From positions 15,066,001 to 15,130,000 of the forward strand of contig CP075496.1 of the NCBI GenBank assembly GCA_021613535.1: 64,000 bases of DNA. Direction: 5' to 3'. A program made the position numbers and the translations under genes. Shown here piece after piece: positions 36,950-48,540 of this stretch. The stretch is from Adineta vaga (Eukaryota; Rotifera). How positions within the stretch are numbered: position 1 is the stretch's first letter; every line of letters begins with the position of its first letter. The notes under the pieces are model-generated. The model saw only the letters and a list, made by a program, of their open reading frames with translations. It did not search any database and had not been told where the DNA came from.

Positions 36950-37440
36950 CATCAGACAATGATTCATCAGAGGTAATCGAGGTCGAGGAATACAAATCCG
37001 CTGTTACTTCCTCAAAAATATTTTTCTCTTAATTATTATTAATTAATTATTATTTCTTAGTTCTCTAATCCAATCAGATTGCAGCAATACAAAAACCCAT
37101 GAAAGCTAACCGATGATCATCATGTAAGGATTGACCAAAGGATAATTGAGGTCGCGAATTTCGAATCTGATGTTAGCTTTTAGAAAGTATAATTAGTTAA
37201 TTAACTAATTAGCTAATTATCAATTATTATGCTATCATACAAGGATTGACCGAAGGGCTATCAGGGTCGAGGAGCACGAATCCGGTGTTTGTTTTTTAAA
37301 ACTTTTGTCGGATCAATTTTTTTAAACAGAGGATCATTTTTCCACAAAAAGACATTTTAAGAAATAATGAATTCTAATGTTTCGTATAAAGTTCGACAAA
37401 AAGGTAATCGAGATCGAGAAACTGGACCCTTTATAGTAAT
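36950..37440. repeat. Four diverged tandem units
   Basis: A motif like GGTAATCGAGGTCGAGGAA followed by a (A/C)GAATCCGNTGTT block recurs at about 36973, 37141, 37256 and 37399, each preceded by an AAGGATTGACC(A/G)AAGG-type segment in the middle copies. Units are about 115-165 bp and strongly diverged. Function unknown. Confidence 0.45.
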
Positions 37441-37518
37441 ACAAAGTCAGTGCCTTTTGAAGAGAAGACCAAAGGAAATTCACTTATTTGTTTTAGAAAT
37501 AAATCAAAAGTAGACGAA

Positions 37519-37971
37519 CACTGAAAAAAATTTTCGTAGAATAATAAACCCTCAAAAAGGGTTTATAACGGAAAAACCAGTTTATCAGCGTGATCTACCC
37601 CTTGATCAACCCTTTTTTCTTGAAAAACCCTCAAAGAGTTTATTATCAGTTGCAAACTGATAAACCCAAGGGTTGATCCTCACTTGATAAACACTTTTTC
37701 CATACATCAATTTAATCAACCCCAAAATGATGATTTCGTTGAAGACAATAATATACTCTGTGTCTAAGGGTTGATTAAATTGATGTATGGAAAAAGTGTT
37801 TATCAAGTGAGGATCAACCCTTGGGTTTATCAGTTTGCAACTGATAATAAACTCTTTGAGGGTTTTTCAAGAAAAAAGGGTTGATCAAGGGGTAGATCAC
37901 GCTGATAAACTGGTTTTTCCGTTATAAACCCTTTTTGAGGGTTTATTATTCTACGAAAATTTTTTTCAGTG
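37519..37971. mobile_element. 453-bp foldback element with perfect 204-bp arms
   Basis: Arms 37519-37722 and 37768-37971 are, by base-by-base reading, exact reverse complements, separated by 45 bp. Outer ends are CACTGAAAAAAATTTTCG. Within each arm GGGTTGATC and TTTATCA words recur. It is flanked by AA on both sides, the only candidate target duplication. No coding sequence of its own. The perfection of the arms implies a recent insertion or gene conversion between arms. Confidence 0.85.
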
Positions 37972-38618
37972 AAACATTGAAGGTGTTCATGTTAATGGCT
38001 ACCCGTGAGTGGCCGACCGACTAGACGTTGATTTAGAGAGTGATACTGCAGAATATGGATTTGAATGACTTTCACGTGCTTTGGACGTTTCTTCGGAGGC
38101 ACTTAATTGATGATCTACAAGAACGAATCCGACAAAATTCTTTTTCCTTAAAAGAAGAAAAGGAGAATAAAACCTACACTGGAAACAACGCGATCATGGA
38201 AATTTTTTAAATCTTCAGTTGTATATTGATCTACTATGATGAGCGAATCTCTCACATCACACTCATATAATTGAAAGAAAAATAGAAAATAGACCATGTG
38301 CGTTAGCGACTAGACGTTTGTTTAAGAGCGTTATAGAAAGGAAAATAAATACGGATAATGCATTTTTTAGAAGTATCAAGCGATCAGATCCATAGATATT
38401 CAAAAACAATACTTGTTTTTGCTTTTCTCTTTGAATAAATGATTTAAAGATAGTTTGAAATGGTGAAAAAATGAAAAGCACTTTAAAAAGCTTTTATGTA
38501 AAAAGTTTGCTTGTATTGGGATTCGGCTAAGTCCAGATCCAGCTTGAGGGCGTTACTTGTCTTATTATGCGATAGTCAACCAGTCGTTCAAAAGAACAGT
38601 TCATTAACATTAATATTC
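37972..38618. other. Intergenic, possibly repeat-derived
   Basis: A block CGACTAGACGTT.GTTTA.AG appears twice (about 38018 and 38310), suggesting old repeat DNA. No gene. Confidence 0.35.
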
Positions 38619-39674
38619 TCAACATAGACAGGAAATTTGTTTTCGAAACATTTTACTTGTTAATGTGAATACAAAGAATGTTGCAGTATGACCTATTGCC
38701 GAGGTTGTTCCAAAGATCAACGTAAAAAGCGAATCTTTTTTCATCTGAAGTCTGTCTTTTCTCTGATTTATTGATAGTGAACTATATAACTGAAAGCCAG
38801 CATATATGAGAGTCGTTAAACCAACAAATAAACATTGAACTAAAGCCATACGAAGCAAATGATTATCTCGATTTGATATTTTAATTTGATTTGCTGTTGT
38901 TATGGCTGGTATTTTATGTCGATTACGAACATGACGAATTGTGAGTATAGAAAAATGAAGCATAAGTAAAGGTGGACCTAAGCCATAAAATACTAAATGC
39001 CAAATACCAAGAAGTTTTCCATAAAGAACAGAATTACTGGTGCAAGATTGATTTGAATTAATCTTGTAAAAAATCAATACATGAGAATATCCTATACTAA
39101 CCAAAAAGAATATTATCGGAATTGCACGAGAAGCCATTCGAAAACTGCTCAATCTTCGAATTTTGGATATTGATGAACTATGTAAAAATCTAGTTATAAT
39201 TATTACAGAACTGATCAGTTGCTTTGTTAGCAGAAAAAACCTACATACCGATCAACACATGCTAGAACAAGATACCAGGATATTATTGCTCTAAATATAA
39301 CTTATAAATTTATCTTGAAATTAGTAAAATTCTCACCTCATCGTATAGGTAAAATAGAATTTCATTTTGCAGATTGAAATTGACGATGATGTTGGATCAA
39401 TATTGTATCCATACTGTAGAGTTCGAAGTGGGAAATTAATTAGAGTAAAAACAAGTGCAGCTGTCGATGATGATAAGAAGTACATACAGCATGGATGTCG
39501 CCTTAAGCATGGCCGTGTAAATACGTAAATATTTAATGTATTATTAATCAAGGCGAAGAATGTAATCACAGGAAATAGCCAACGAGCTAAGAACACCATA
39601 ATTTCATTGATTCTCTGAATCTCTGCTTGAATAACATCTGAATGATTGGTATTTGATACTGTAATTTCAATCAT
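38619..39674 (-). CDS. Rhodopsin-like receptor, 312 aa, three exons
   Basis: Exons 39337-39674, 39249-39290 (only 42 bp) and 38619-39177 join with matching phases (2, then 2). TM1 is followed by TRPCLRRHPCCMY, the same basic loop type as the receptor at 2400; the tiny middle exon carries SWYLVLACVDR, so the DRY motif straddles an intron as DRS. TM5-TM6 loop has TIRHVRNRHKIP and the short tail is LTSKMFRKQI. N-glycosylation sequon NHS in the N-terminus. All seven helices are represented. Ligand unknown. Confidence 0.85.
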
Positions 39675-40405
39675 ATTCTAAACGAAAGTTTTAAGAAAAA
39701 TAATATTTTCATTTTTCTAATTACAAACTAAATTATCGCTGGAAGATGGAAACGATATTTTAGATATTATATTTACAACACATGAAATGCAGACATAGAT
39801 GTTATCATTGTTGATGGTTTTAGTAAAAATATATATTCCATAATAATCTTATCTTCATGTCAAATGTCAAAATTAACATGATTAAATATTTTTTGATCAT
39901 ATTCCAATGTAATAATCTTGTATTATATTTATTTGAAAGTGGAAATGTATATATAAGGAAAAAATGAAACAAGAACGACGTAGAGAGATGTGCATTAGTA
40001 ATAAAAATATCGAAGAAAAACAAAGTGATCTATCATATGATAATAGATCAAACTTGTTGTCTCGTAACTCTTGCTTTTCAGCAATCAATTATTATTGTCG
40101 AGCAAGACGAACTAATTAATTTTTCAAAAAAATAAATAAAGAAAGAAATGCCCTGTGATTCGCCGACGCGTTTCGTATCTATAAGAAGATAGTACTCTTC
40201 AGGGCTTGATGTTTTTTCTAAAAAAAGAAAAGAAATGAAAATTTTTATTTAAGATTTACTTCTAAGTTTTCGTAATGATTAGAATAATGTTAATAAATAT
40301 TCAGGATTAATATGCACACATGACGAACATTCAAGTCAGTGCACTTTTGAATTTGGAGGATCAAAGCTGAAAAATAAGCAAACTGAGAAAAATAAAGAAA
40401 AATAA
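39675..40405. other. Intergenic with a conserved-looking hairpin
   Basis: No gene. Near 40148-40207 the sequence GCCCTGTGATTCGCCGACGCG ... TCTTCAGGGC has closing arms GCCCTG/CAGGGC; listed separately. Confidence 0.4.
40148..40207 (-). repeat. CCTGAAGA...CGAAACGCGTCGG-type repeat
   Basis: On the minus strand it reads AGCCCTGAAGAGTAC, a short TATCTTCTTATAGATA palindrome, then CGAAACGCGTCGGCG and CACAGGGC. The pairing of CCTGAAGA with CGAAACGCGTCGG is a motif I know from widespread metazoan repeats, where it often marks SINE-like or LINE-tail sequence. Only this one copy is seen here. Confidence 0.45.
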
Positions 40406-40662
40406 TTAGCGTTTGTTTAATTTATTATCGATTTGTAGCAACTGGACATATTCTGCTTCAAGAGGTAGTTGTGGAGGTGGTTTTTGAAACAACATTGGAT
40501 ATATATTATTCGGTGGATTCGTTGTACGATTTTGAGTAAATAATGGTGGTTGATTAATTGATTGCTGTCTTATAACTTGATATTTCTGATGTTGGTGAAG
40601 AATGCGTGCAATTAAAAAATCACATGGTTTTAATCTAACTTGACAGATACAATAATGTAATA

Positions 40663-41904
40663 TTAGGTTGTCAACAAAGTTTTGGCGTTTTTTTCAAAAA
40701 TTTTATTTTTCTTTTTTCACTTCAAAAGTACAACTAGTTTTCAGATATATATTTACCATTACTATCTACCACTTGTCGCCAACGTTCTGGCACAGAAATG
40801 ATCCCGCGCTCGTAGAAGTCCTGGGATTTTTCATCAAAGAACTTGACAAGCTCCGTTTTGACATCGCTTTCGTCTTTGAACTTTTTATCACGTAAATCAT
40901 TCGAAAGAGAACGAAACAAATGGTAGTCTGTTGGAGCCAAGTCAGGAGAATAAGGTGGATGAGGAACCGTAATCCAACCAACCTTCAATAATTTTTCACG
41001 GGTCAACTTTGCAATGTGTGGTCTTGCGTTATCATGTAAAAAATAAACTCGATCCTGCTTTCCTTTAAGTTTCTCTGCAACCCGATCCAATTGTTCACAG
41101 TACAGATCAGCAGTGATGGTGTAACCATTTCGTAGAATTTCCCGATGAATAACTTCTTTAATACTCCACCAGACACTCAGCATCAACTTCTTAGGATGTG
41201 GATCAGTCTTCGGTGTTGCTACGCCTGCTTGACCAGTGCTCAACCACTGACGTCTACGCGTGTAATTAACATACAACACCCACTTCTCATCGCTAGTAAT
41301 CGGATTGGATAACCATTGACAGTTGCGATGAGATGTGATTAAATCCATACATGTATCAACTCTCTGTTGCAGTTGATGTGACGATAATTCATGAGGTATC
41401 CATATTCCATATCTCCATGTCTTGCCTAATTCTTTCAGATGTTTTTCCACCGTAGTATGAGAACACCCAAGCTGCTCTGCTAAACACCGTAAAGTCGATC
41501 GAGGATCTTGTTCGATAAGCTGCTTTAGAAAATCCACATCCAGTTCCATTGGTCGACCGGATCGAGGTACATCGTCAAGTTCTAAATCCCCATTCTTGAA
41601 ATGATTGAACCAACGTTGCACGGCACGAGTGGAGGCTAGATCCTGACCCGTCGTACCGCATATGTTGTTGGCTGCTTGCGTTGCTTTGTGACCCAAACGA
41701 AATTCATGAAGTAAAAGCACCCGAATCTCTCAATGAGAAAGATTTATTTCTGATTCGACATCAACGTCCATATCGATGATTTTTTTATCATTCGAAAGAC
41801 GTTCATGTCCTATATATATACACTTAGTATGGAAACTTCTAGAACTTTCTAGGTTATTCTACAAGATTTTAGAAAAAAACGACAAAACTTTGTTGACAAC
41901 CCAA
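40663..41904 (-). mobile_element. Mariner-family transposon, 1242 bp, TA target duplication
   Basis: Terminal inverted repeats TT(A/G)GGTTGTCAACAAAG at both ends, imperfect by a few bases, flanked by TA at 40661-40662 and 41905-41906. Contains one transposase frame on the minus strand. Length and TIRs are those of a full-length mariner. Confidence 0.93.
40734..41771 (-). pseudogene. Mariner transposase (DD34D) with one nonsense codon
   Basis: From the ATG at 41769-41771 the frame gives MDVDVESEINLSH, then TGA (41730-41732) and then runs open for over 330 codons. It has the two helix-turn-helix regions (GHKATQAANNIC, STLRCLAEQLGCSH), the linker WIPHELS, and the catalytic sites SDEKWVLY, FLHDNARPH and YSPDLAPTDYHLF, i.e. 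three Asp with the last two spaced 34 residues as in mariners (DD34D). Except for the stop near the N-terminus it looks intact; translation from a downstream start would remove part of the first DNA-binding domain. Recent insertion with early decay is the simplest reading. Confidence 0.9.
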
Positions 41905-42490
41905 TATTTGAAAAGCTAAAAAAAATGTAACAAAAATCAGTGCTACGTCACGCCAGTCATTGAGTCGTGGTGCAACATTTGTTTGATTACTACTGGGAAA
42001 ATGTTTTTGAATAGTATTGTTCATAATGCTATTGTTGATGACTTTTGTAATGGCAATTTTGTTCTCTTCTATCATAGTCCTATGATCATTGATTGTCGCT
42101 TGGATTGCACGAATATCATTTGCAGCAGTAAGATCCCGTTTGTTTCGTGATTCATTATTATATGCTGTGTGAGATAAATAGTAAATTGTTGAATGAATCT
42201 TGATAAAAAAAATATTCATATAATAAAACTCACCTTTTTCAGTAACTAAAATTCCAATCGAATAAGAAAGAAAAATATCCGAAATGAAGAATTGGCACAA
42301 CATGACATGAATTCAGTGGAAATACTATGATAAAATCAACCAAAAATAAAGACAATGCAAATAAATATATTGATATTCAATGGAGAATGTTCAATATGTG
42401 TATCGTAACAAAAGACCTTTACGAATGATTCTCAACGATCATGAATCTACATTTATACAATCGTCATAAAAAACAGATGTGATAAAGATA

Positions 42491-42573
42491 TGTGTGTGGG
42501 TGCGGTTGTGGGTGTCGGTATGAATAAGTGTTAGTAATAAGAAAAAACCTACCCACACCCACACCCACCCTTT
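42491..42573. repeat. Telomere-like foldback, large copy
   Basis: Left arm TGTGTGTGGGTGCGGTTGTG plus GGTGTCGG; right arm CCCACACCCACACCCACCC. About 83 bp with an AT-rich spacer. The outer TTGAG/CTCAA ends have decayed here. Confidence 0.75.
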
Positions 42574-42879
42574 CTTCGAAATATCATGATAATCAGGTGA
42601 ACAATAAGACTGGAAAACTAATTATTGTTTAGGATTATAATAAAACCAAGGGAGGTGTTGATACTGTTGATCAAATGTGTCAGAAATATACATTAAAAAT
42701 TGCTTTTATTTTTTTATCTTTTAAAGCGGTCGGCGCTTTGTATTTTCTACGGTATGATAGATATGGCGGTCCTAAATGCTTTAATAGAGCAAATTTTTTG
42801 TATTAATTGTTCGAGATAAAGAACTAATATGCTCTCAGTATTTTTATTCTGTCAGATAGGATATAACACTAGCATCCTT

Positions 42880-43300
42880 TTGTCAGCATAGTTGTCTTGG
42901 AATGAAGAAAATTATTTTATAGAAGCGTATATTACTACTCTACTGCGTAAAAAAGCACGGGCGGACTACGGTTATTTGATCAACGAGGAATACGAATTAT
43001 TTCAACGACATGGTATTATAACGAAGCAGTATAAGTTTAACGAATTCTTGTGTTTATTCGAAAGGCATCCACACACATAAACTCTGAGCAAAAAAAACGT
43101 CTTATTAATAAAATCTGCATCTTTAAATAGAGTCGTGATATACAAGGGAATCATCATTTTCGATCCTAAAGACAAAACATTTTCGTGATATTACTCAAAT
43201 AACATCGTATCAGTCTAGCAGATTTCGTCATTGTATTTGTCTTAATAATCGTCTCTTTGTTTCATATTAGTTTTTGAAGTTCTCAACAGCAATGATTGAG
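42880..43300 (+). pseudogene. Broken coding region, family unknown
   Basis: Plus-strand text in changing frames: NYFIEAYITTLLRKKARADY, GYLINEEYELFQRHG, then IIIFDPKDKTF and SSRFRHCICLNNRLFVSY. It appears to continue into the open frame at 43296. Stops and shifts are frequent. The last segments resemble beta-propeller text but I cannot name the family. Confidence 0.35.
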
Positions 43301-43631
43301 TCCTGTAATATGTCTTCGAAAGGAATTTGTCGCTTTCATTCGACTTAATTCAAAAGAACAAATAGCGATAAGCATTCAAGATGAAAATAATCCAAACAAT
43401 AGTCAATTTCCTGTCGATTCACGTACTTTCTCACGTATGATACCGTTACCTGATGATTGTTGGGCTGTGTTAAATGTAGATACAGATTGTGTTTTTATTC
43501 TCAACAAAAAATGTGAATTATTGATTGAAAAAATTGAATATCATGTTAGAAATTGTAGCAGTCAGTATAATAATGAAAGTCATGTATTGCAAGTTGAAAT
43601 GACTTCAACACGTCTTGTTTTCCATTTTTGA
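43296..43631 (+). pseudogene. Fragment, 111-codon open frame, converging on the next gene
   Basis: Reads LRKEFVAFIRLNSKEQ, PVDSRTFSRMIPLPDDCWAV and VFILNKKCELLIEKIEY. Composition looks coding and continues the relic at 42880. Its last 50 bp overlap the 3' end of the minus-strand triple-module gene. Either a real last exon or a relic. Confidence 0.3.
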
Positions 43632-46600
43632 ATAAAATACATAATTATTTTAACTGTATGTGGCACAACGAGCTTAAGAACTGTTGATAAACCACCTACA
43701 ATACCAATCAATATTGTAGTAACATAGATTGGAGAGTTTTTTTTCACAGCTATATAACGACATTGATTTGGTTGACATTCATTATAATATTTCTCGTATA
43801 TTGATGTTCCATTCCATTCTTCAATCATCAATCCATTTAAGAGATCGGCAATTGTTGCTGTTTGTGAATATCGAATTGAAGATAATGCACGAGGAATTAT
43901 CTGATTTGTTGATTGAGATGATGATGATAATAAATAACCATTTAATTCATTAATACATGTTTGATTATAAAAACATTGAAGATTAGACTGAAGTAATGAT
44001 TCTATTGATAAACAACCAAAATAAAATCCAGGTATGTTGAAAACTACTATTGGTATTATATTTGAATATTGATAAATAGAAGATTGAATTATACATTGAA
44101 AACTTTCATCACAACTACAATTTGAATAAGATGATGATCGTGTAGTTATTTCACTATATCCTGGTAAAATAAATAACCAATAATTCATTTCAATTGCCGA
44201 ATATAAAGCATTTGCTTTTGTTGAACTTCGAATTAGATTTAATGATAATAAAAAACTCTTAATTGTTAATAATCGAAAATTATTAATAAATGATTGAGTT
44301 TGTAATTGAAATAATAATTGAGGAATAAGAGATACAGTAACATATTGAGTTGATTTAAATTGTATTAATCGATAAGATATTGTATCTTGAATAAGTTTAC
44401 AAAATGAATTTAATGTTTGAAAAGAATTTAATCCTGATCTTCGAAAATCAGCTATATAATAACTTTCATTATTGTAATGAGCAAAATAAAGAGACCAATT
44501 GTTTGAAAGAAAAATACTATTACATATTTCATGTAATCTATATTGAATATCAAGAAATTTATCATAATTAATTGAAATATGTTTACAAGGACATAAAAGA
44601 CTTTGTGAATACATTGAATATAATTGAATATAATCGTTAATAGTAGGTTTTTCGATAATAATTGTCTGTTGAATATCAATTAATGATGAAAAGAAGAATA
44701 AAATTATTAATATTATAATAAATAAAAGAATATATAATCGTGTAGATATTCTTTGATTATAAAGTTTATGTTCATTAATTGATGGTGGAATAGATGGAAA
44801 AAGATTTAAATTTTTCAAAAAAATTTTCAATTTATATAATAATATTAAAAATTTTTCTTTTTTTCTTATCAATTCTAAAATATAAATATAAACATATTTA
44901 TATAATCTCGAAGAATTTCAATAAACACTTACGAATATTTGTCTGTGAAAGTTGTTTCTTCTTTCGAATAAATCTTATAATTATTGGTATAATAAATTTA
45001 AATACTGTTGTTAAACCACCTATCACACCAATCAATGTTGAAACTATAGAAATTAGATTATTTTTTGTTATAATTATGTAACGACATTCATTCGGTTGAC
45101 ATTGATTAAAGTATTTATCATAATATCCTGATCCATTCCATTTTTCTAACATTAAATTCTTAATAAGATCACTAATAGTTGAATTTGGAAAATATTTACT
45201 TGATAAAGATGTTTTAAGAGCTTTGAATTTTAATGAAATTAAAAATGATGATGATAAATAAACTTGAAATTGATCGATACATGTTTGATTATAAAAACAT
45301 TGAAGATTAGATTGAAGTAATGCTTCAATTATATAACAACCATAATAAATACCTGGTATTGTAATTAATATATTCTTATTCAAATAATCATAAATAGAAG
45401 CTTGTGAAAAACAAGTACCTGATTCACTACAACGACAATCATCATAGAAATATTCTTTAGTATTTACTAAATAAGATTGATTTGAAGCGAATAATAAAGA
45501 ATAGATTTGTAAACCAGAAAATAATCTATTTGCTTGAGTTGTATTACGAATTATATTTAATGTTAATATAAAACTATTTGTTATTGATATTCGAAATTCA
45601 TTAATATATAATTGAATATGTAATTCAAATAATTCTTTAGATACAACATTTGCACTTATATAACGATTTATATTCAATTGAATTAAATTATTTGAAATTG
45701 TGTTTTCAATTAATTTACAAAATCCACGTAATGCATGAAATGTATATTTACCAGTTACTTGAAAATCTTCCATATAATATGAACCTTTACCTTGAAGATA
45801 TTTTATCCATTCATTAGTAATAAATATACTATTACATATTTGATGCATTGTATATTCTATAGATATTAATTTATCATAACTAATAGAAATTTCATTACAT
45901 GGACATATAAGATTTGATGAATATTTATCATATAATTGTAAATATTGTTTAAAAGTTGGTTTTGAAATAATAATTATTTTTTCAATATTAATTAATGATG
46001 TATATAAAATGAGAATAGTTATACTTAAAATAAATATAATGATAAATATTTTTGTTGATATTCTTTGAGTTTGAAGTTCATATTGATCAATTGATGGTGG
46101 AATTGATGGAAATAGATTATATTGAATACAATATCGTTTGAATTTTAAGAATATATTTTTTTTACATAAAATTTCTGAAAAATAATATTTCTAAATAGTT
46201 TAAAATCTTAACTATGTATAATATCTTACTTGTGTATCGTTGTGTTTGATCTTTCTTTTTTCGTATAAATATTATCACATATGGTACAATATATGTTAAA
46301 ACTGTTGTTAAACCACCGACAATACCAATTAATGTTAGAATTATATAAATTATAGAATTTTTTGTTACAATTATATAATAACATTGTTTTGGTTTACATT
46401 CATTATAATATCTATCATATATTAATGTTTCTGTCCATTTTTCAATCATTAATTTATTAATAAGATCATTTATAATTGTTGTTTCTAAATATTGACTTGA
46501 TAATGTTGAATTTAAAGCTATAAAATTCAATGTAGAAGATGAAGATATATCAAATTTGACTTGATTTATACATGTTTGATTATAAAAACATTGAAGATTC

Positions 46601-47463
46601 GATTGAAGTAATGCTTCAATTACAAAACATCCGATATAAAATCCCGATATAGTTATAAATATATCTTCATTTAATGAATAAATTTGAATTTCTTCAATAC
46701 ATTTAGTTGATATTGCACAATCACAATTTCCATATATTTTTGAATCTGAACTAATCCAATTATCTGTTTGTAGATTAAATTCTACATTTGTTTGTAAAGC
46801 TGAAGTTAAATGATTTCCTTGAGTTGTATTTTGAATCATATTAAGAGATAATAAAAAATGATTTGTTGTTGAAATTTTAAATTGATCAAAGAATGATTCA
46901 ATTTGAGATTTAAATAATTCGATTGATGACAAAGTTGATGTTATATATTGTGTTGAATAAAATTCAGTTAAACTATTTAAAATTGTTTTTTCAATAAGTT
47001 CACAAAACATATTTAATGCTTCAAATCCATACGACATTTGTGTTCGATAATCATCATTAACAAATAGAAAATTAGAAGATAACTTCAAAGGTAATATCCA
47101 TTCATTAGTAATAAATATACTATTACATATTTGATGCATTGTATATTCTATAGATATTAATTTATCATAACTAATAGAAATTTCACTACATGGACATGTA
47201 AGATTTGATGAATATTTATCATATAATTGTAAATATTGTTCAAAAGTAAGATTTTCAATAGTTATTATCTTTTGAATATCAATTAATGATGTATATAAAA
47301 TGAAAATACTTATGATTAAAATAAATAAAATAATAAATATTCTTGTTGATATTCGTTGAGTTTGAAGTTCATGTTGATCAATTGATGGGGGAATTGATGG
47401 GAAAAGATTTAGATTTTCAAGAAAATTTCTCATTTTATGAGAAAGCAATAAAATACGATTCAT
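43580..47463 (-). CDS. Triple-module membrane protein, 1256 aa, three homologous TM-ectodomain-TM units
   Basis: Exons 46230-47463, 44933-46174 and 43580-44874 join at two phase-1 introns with no stop; total 3771 bp. Each exon encodes one homologous unit of about 411-431 residues: NLFPSIPPSI and QRIST(R/K), a TM helix, LCPC..ISI.YDK, H.ICNSIF, FC.LI..TI, a Cys-rich core ending LLQSNLQCFYNQTCI, then W(N/T)......Y..C.P..C.YI, and a second TM with IGI.GGL.TVL followed by basic residues. The second and third units have no ATG at their start and begin right after acceptors, which supports one fused gene rather than three. Topology per unit (both ends cytosolic, Cys-rich ectodomain) resembles DEG/ENaC subunits, but no diagnostic ENaC motif is proven. 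ATG at 47461-47463 chosen as start. Confidence 0.75.
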
Positions 47464-47661
47464 TCTCAAATTATATCAAAACTTCAATAAAAATAAAACA
47501 ATTACTTTTTTTTCTTGTGTTTACAATAAATAGAATACTTTGTATATAGTGTGCGCATGATATAAAATATGAAGAGAAAAAATCTCATTATTTTTCATAT
47601 GAAAATATCGTTTAAATATTATTTTGAATATCTTTTTTAGAAACACTCAAATGTAATTATT

Positions 47662-47747
47662 TTGAGGGTGTGGGTGTGGGTGAGGCTGTGGAAGGGTGCA
47701 AGTCAGTGTCTTTATCCACCCACACCCACACCCACACCCACACCCAT
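47662..47747. repeat. Telomere-like foldback, large copy
   Basis: Starts TTGAGGGTGTGGGTGTGGG and ends in four CCCACA units (CACCCACACCCACACCCA). The G-rich arm is shorter and partly degenerate. It sits between the triple-module gene and the receptor relic. Confidence 0.8.
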
Positions 47748-47749
47748 CA

Positions 47750-48540
47750 AACATCGATTGTTAAATTAACTATTGTAATCATAGTAATAATATTTACTAT
47801 TGGTTTAATCAATGCATTTTTATCTATCATAACATTTCGTTCAAAGAAAACACGAGATGTTAGTTGTGGTTTATATTTATTCATATCTTCATGAATTTCA
47901 GTATTTATAATTTCTGTATTATAGTTATTAAATGTTTTTAATTAATATTTTCTCAAAAAAGGTATTCTTATAAATCAATTATGGCTAAATTTAGTATTTC
48001 ATTTTTTTAGATATGATTATTCAAACATTTTTATTTTTAACTTCAAATGATTGGATATATGGAAATGTTTCAATTGAACGAGTTATATATGTTTTTATTA
48101 AAAAAACTTAATTTAATAAATTAAAAAGTAAACATTTTTCAAAATAGATTAATTTAATTATTATTCTTTTTCATTTCTTTATACGATTTGTAATTAATAT
48201 TATTTCAATTATTATATTTATGGCTCGTTCTCATATCATTATTCAACAAGTATTAACATATAAACAACATTTAATGACATTATCTATATTAATCTTATTA
48301 GCTTTACCACGTTTAATCATATATTATATATAAATGATTGTATGAAATTATCACGAAATTTTTGTTTATTTCTATTTCTTTATTTAATTTCATTTTTACT
48401 ATCTAATGATAACCTTTCTTAATTATGTATTATATCATCAGAAAAATATAAAAAAGATTTTTATAGTACTATATGCAACAAACAATACAAAGAGCTCATC
48501 GACGTTTGTTTAACAAATGAATTCATAAATAAAATGAATT
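47750..48540 (+). pseudogene. GPCR relic
   Basis: Plus-strand pieces: VKLTIVIIVIIFTIGLINAFLS (TM1), TFRSKKTRDVSCGLYLFISS (loop and TM2), DWIYGNVSIERVIYVFIKK (TM3 with ER in the DRY place), IRFVINIISIIIFMARSH (TM5) and HLMTLSILILLALPRLII (TM6). Stops, frame changes and a deletion between TM4 and TM5 make it dead. It belongs to a bdelloid receptor subfamily with IERVI..... after TM3. Confidence 0.65.

Larger units (their letters stand above)
40406..42303 (-). pseudogene. Single-pass membrane protein gene split by a mariner
   Basis: Exon 1 (42234-42303) joins exon 2 (from 42164) in phase 1. Exon 2 reads NNESRNKRDLTAANDIRAIQ and a coil-like stretch, sequons NNS, NTT-like and NQT, then DWRDVALIFVTFFLAFQI, a membrane helix. 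At that point a mariner (40663-41904) is inserted. Beyond it the same frame resumes as LHYCICQVRLKPCDFL, a Gln/Pro-rich tail (QPPLFTQNRTTNPP) and stop at 40406. Removing the mariner and one TA gives 195 codons with no stop. RNKR could be a furin-type site. The protein would have an extracellular N-terminal stalk and cytoplasmic tail. No family recognised. Confidence 0.75.

Noticed and set aside
37606-37806. 66-codon frame inside the foldback
   Set aside because: Arises from the inverted-repeat arms and spacer; no protein features.
41869-42303. 144-codon minus-strand frame read as one protein
   Set aside because: It reads through a proper intron (42165-42233) and into the mariner end; the spliced, mariner-free model is better.
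43580-47469. Three separate single-unit membrane proteins
   Set aside because: Second and third units lack start codons and each preceding unit ends in a good donor, with both junctions in phase 1; one fused gene explains this better, though transcripts should decide.
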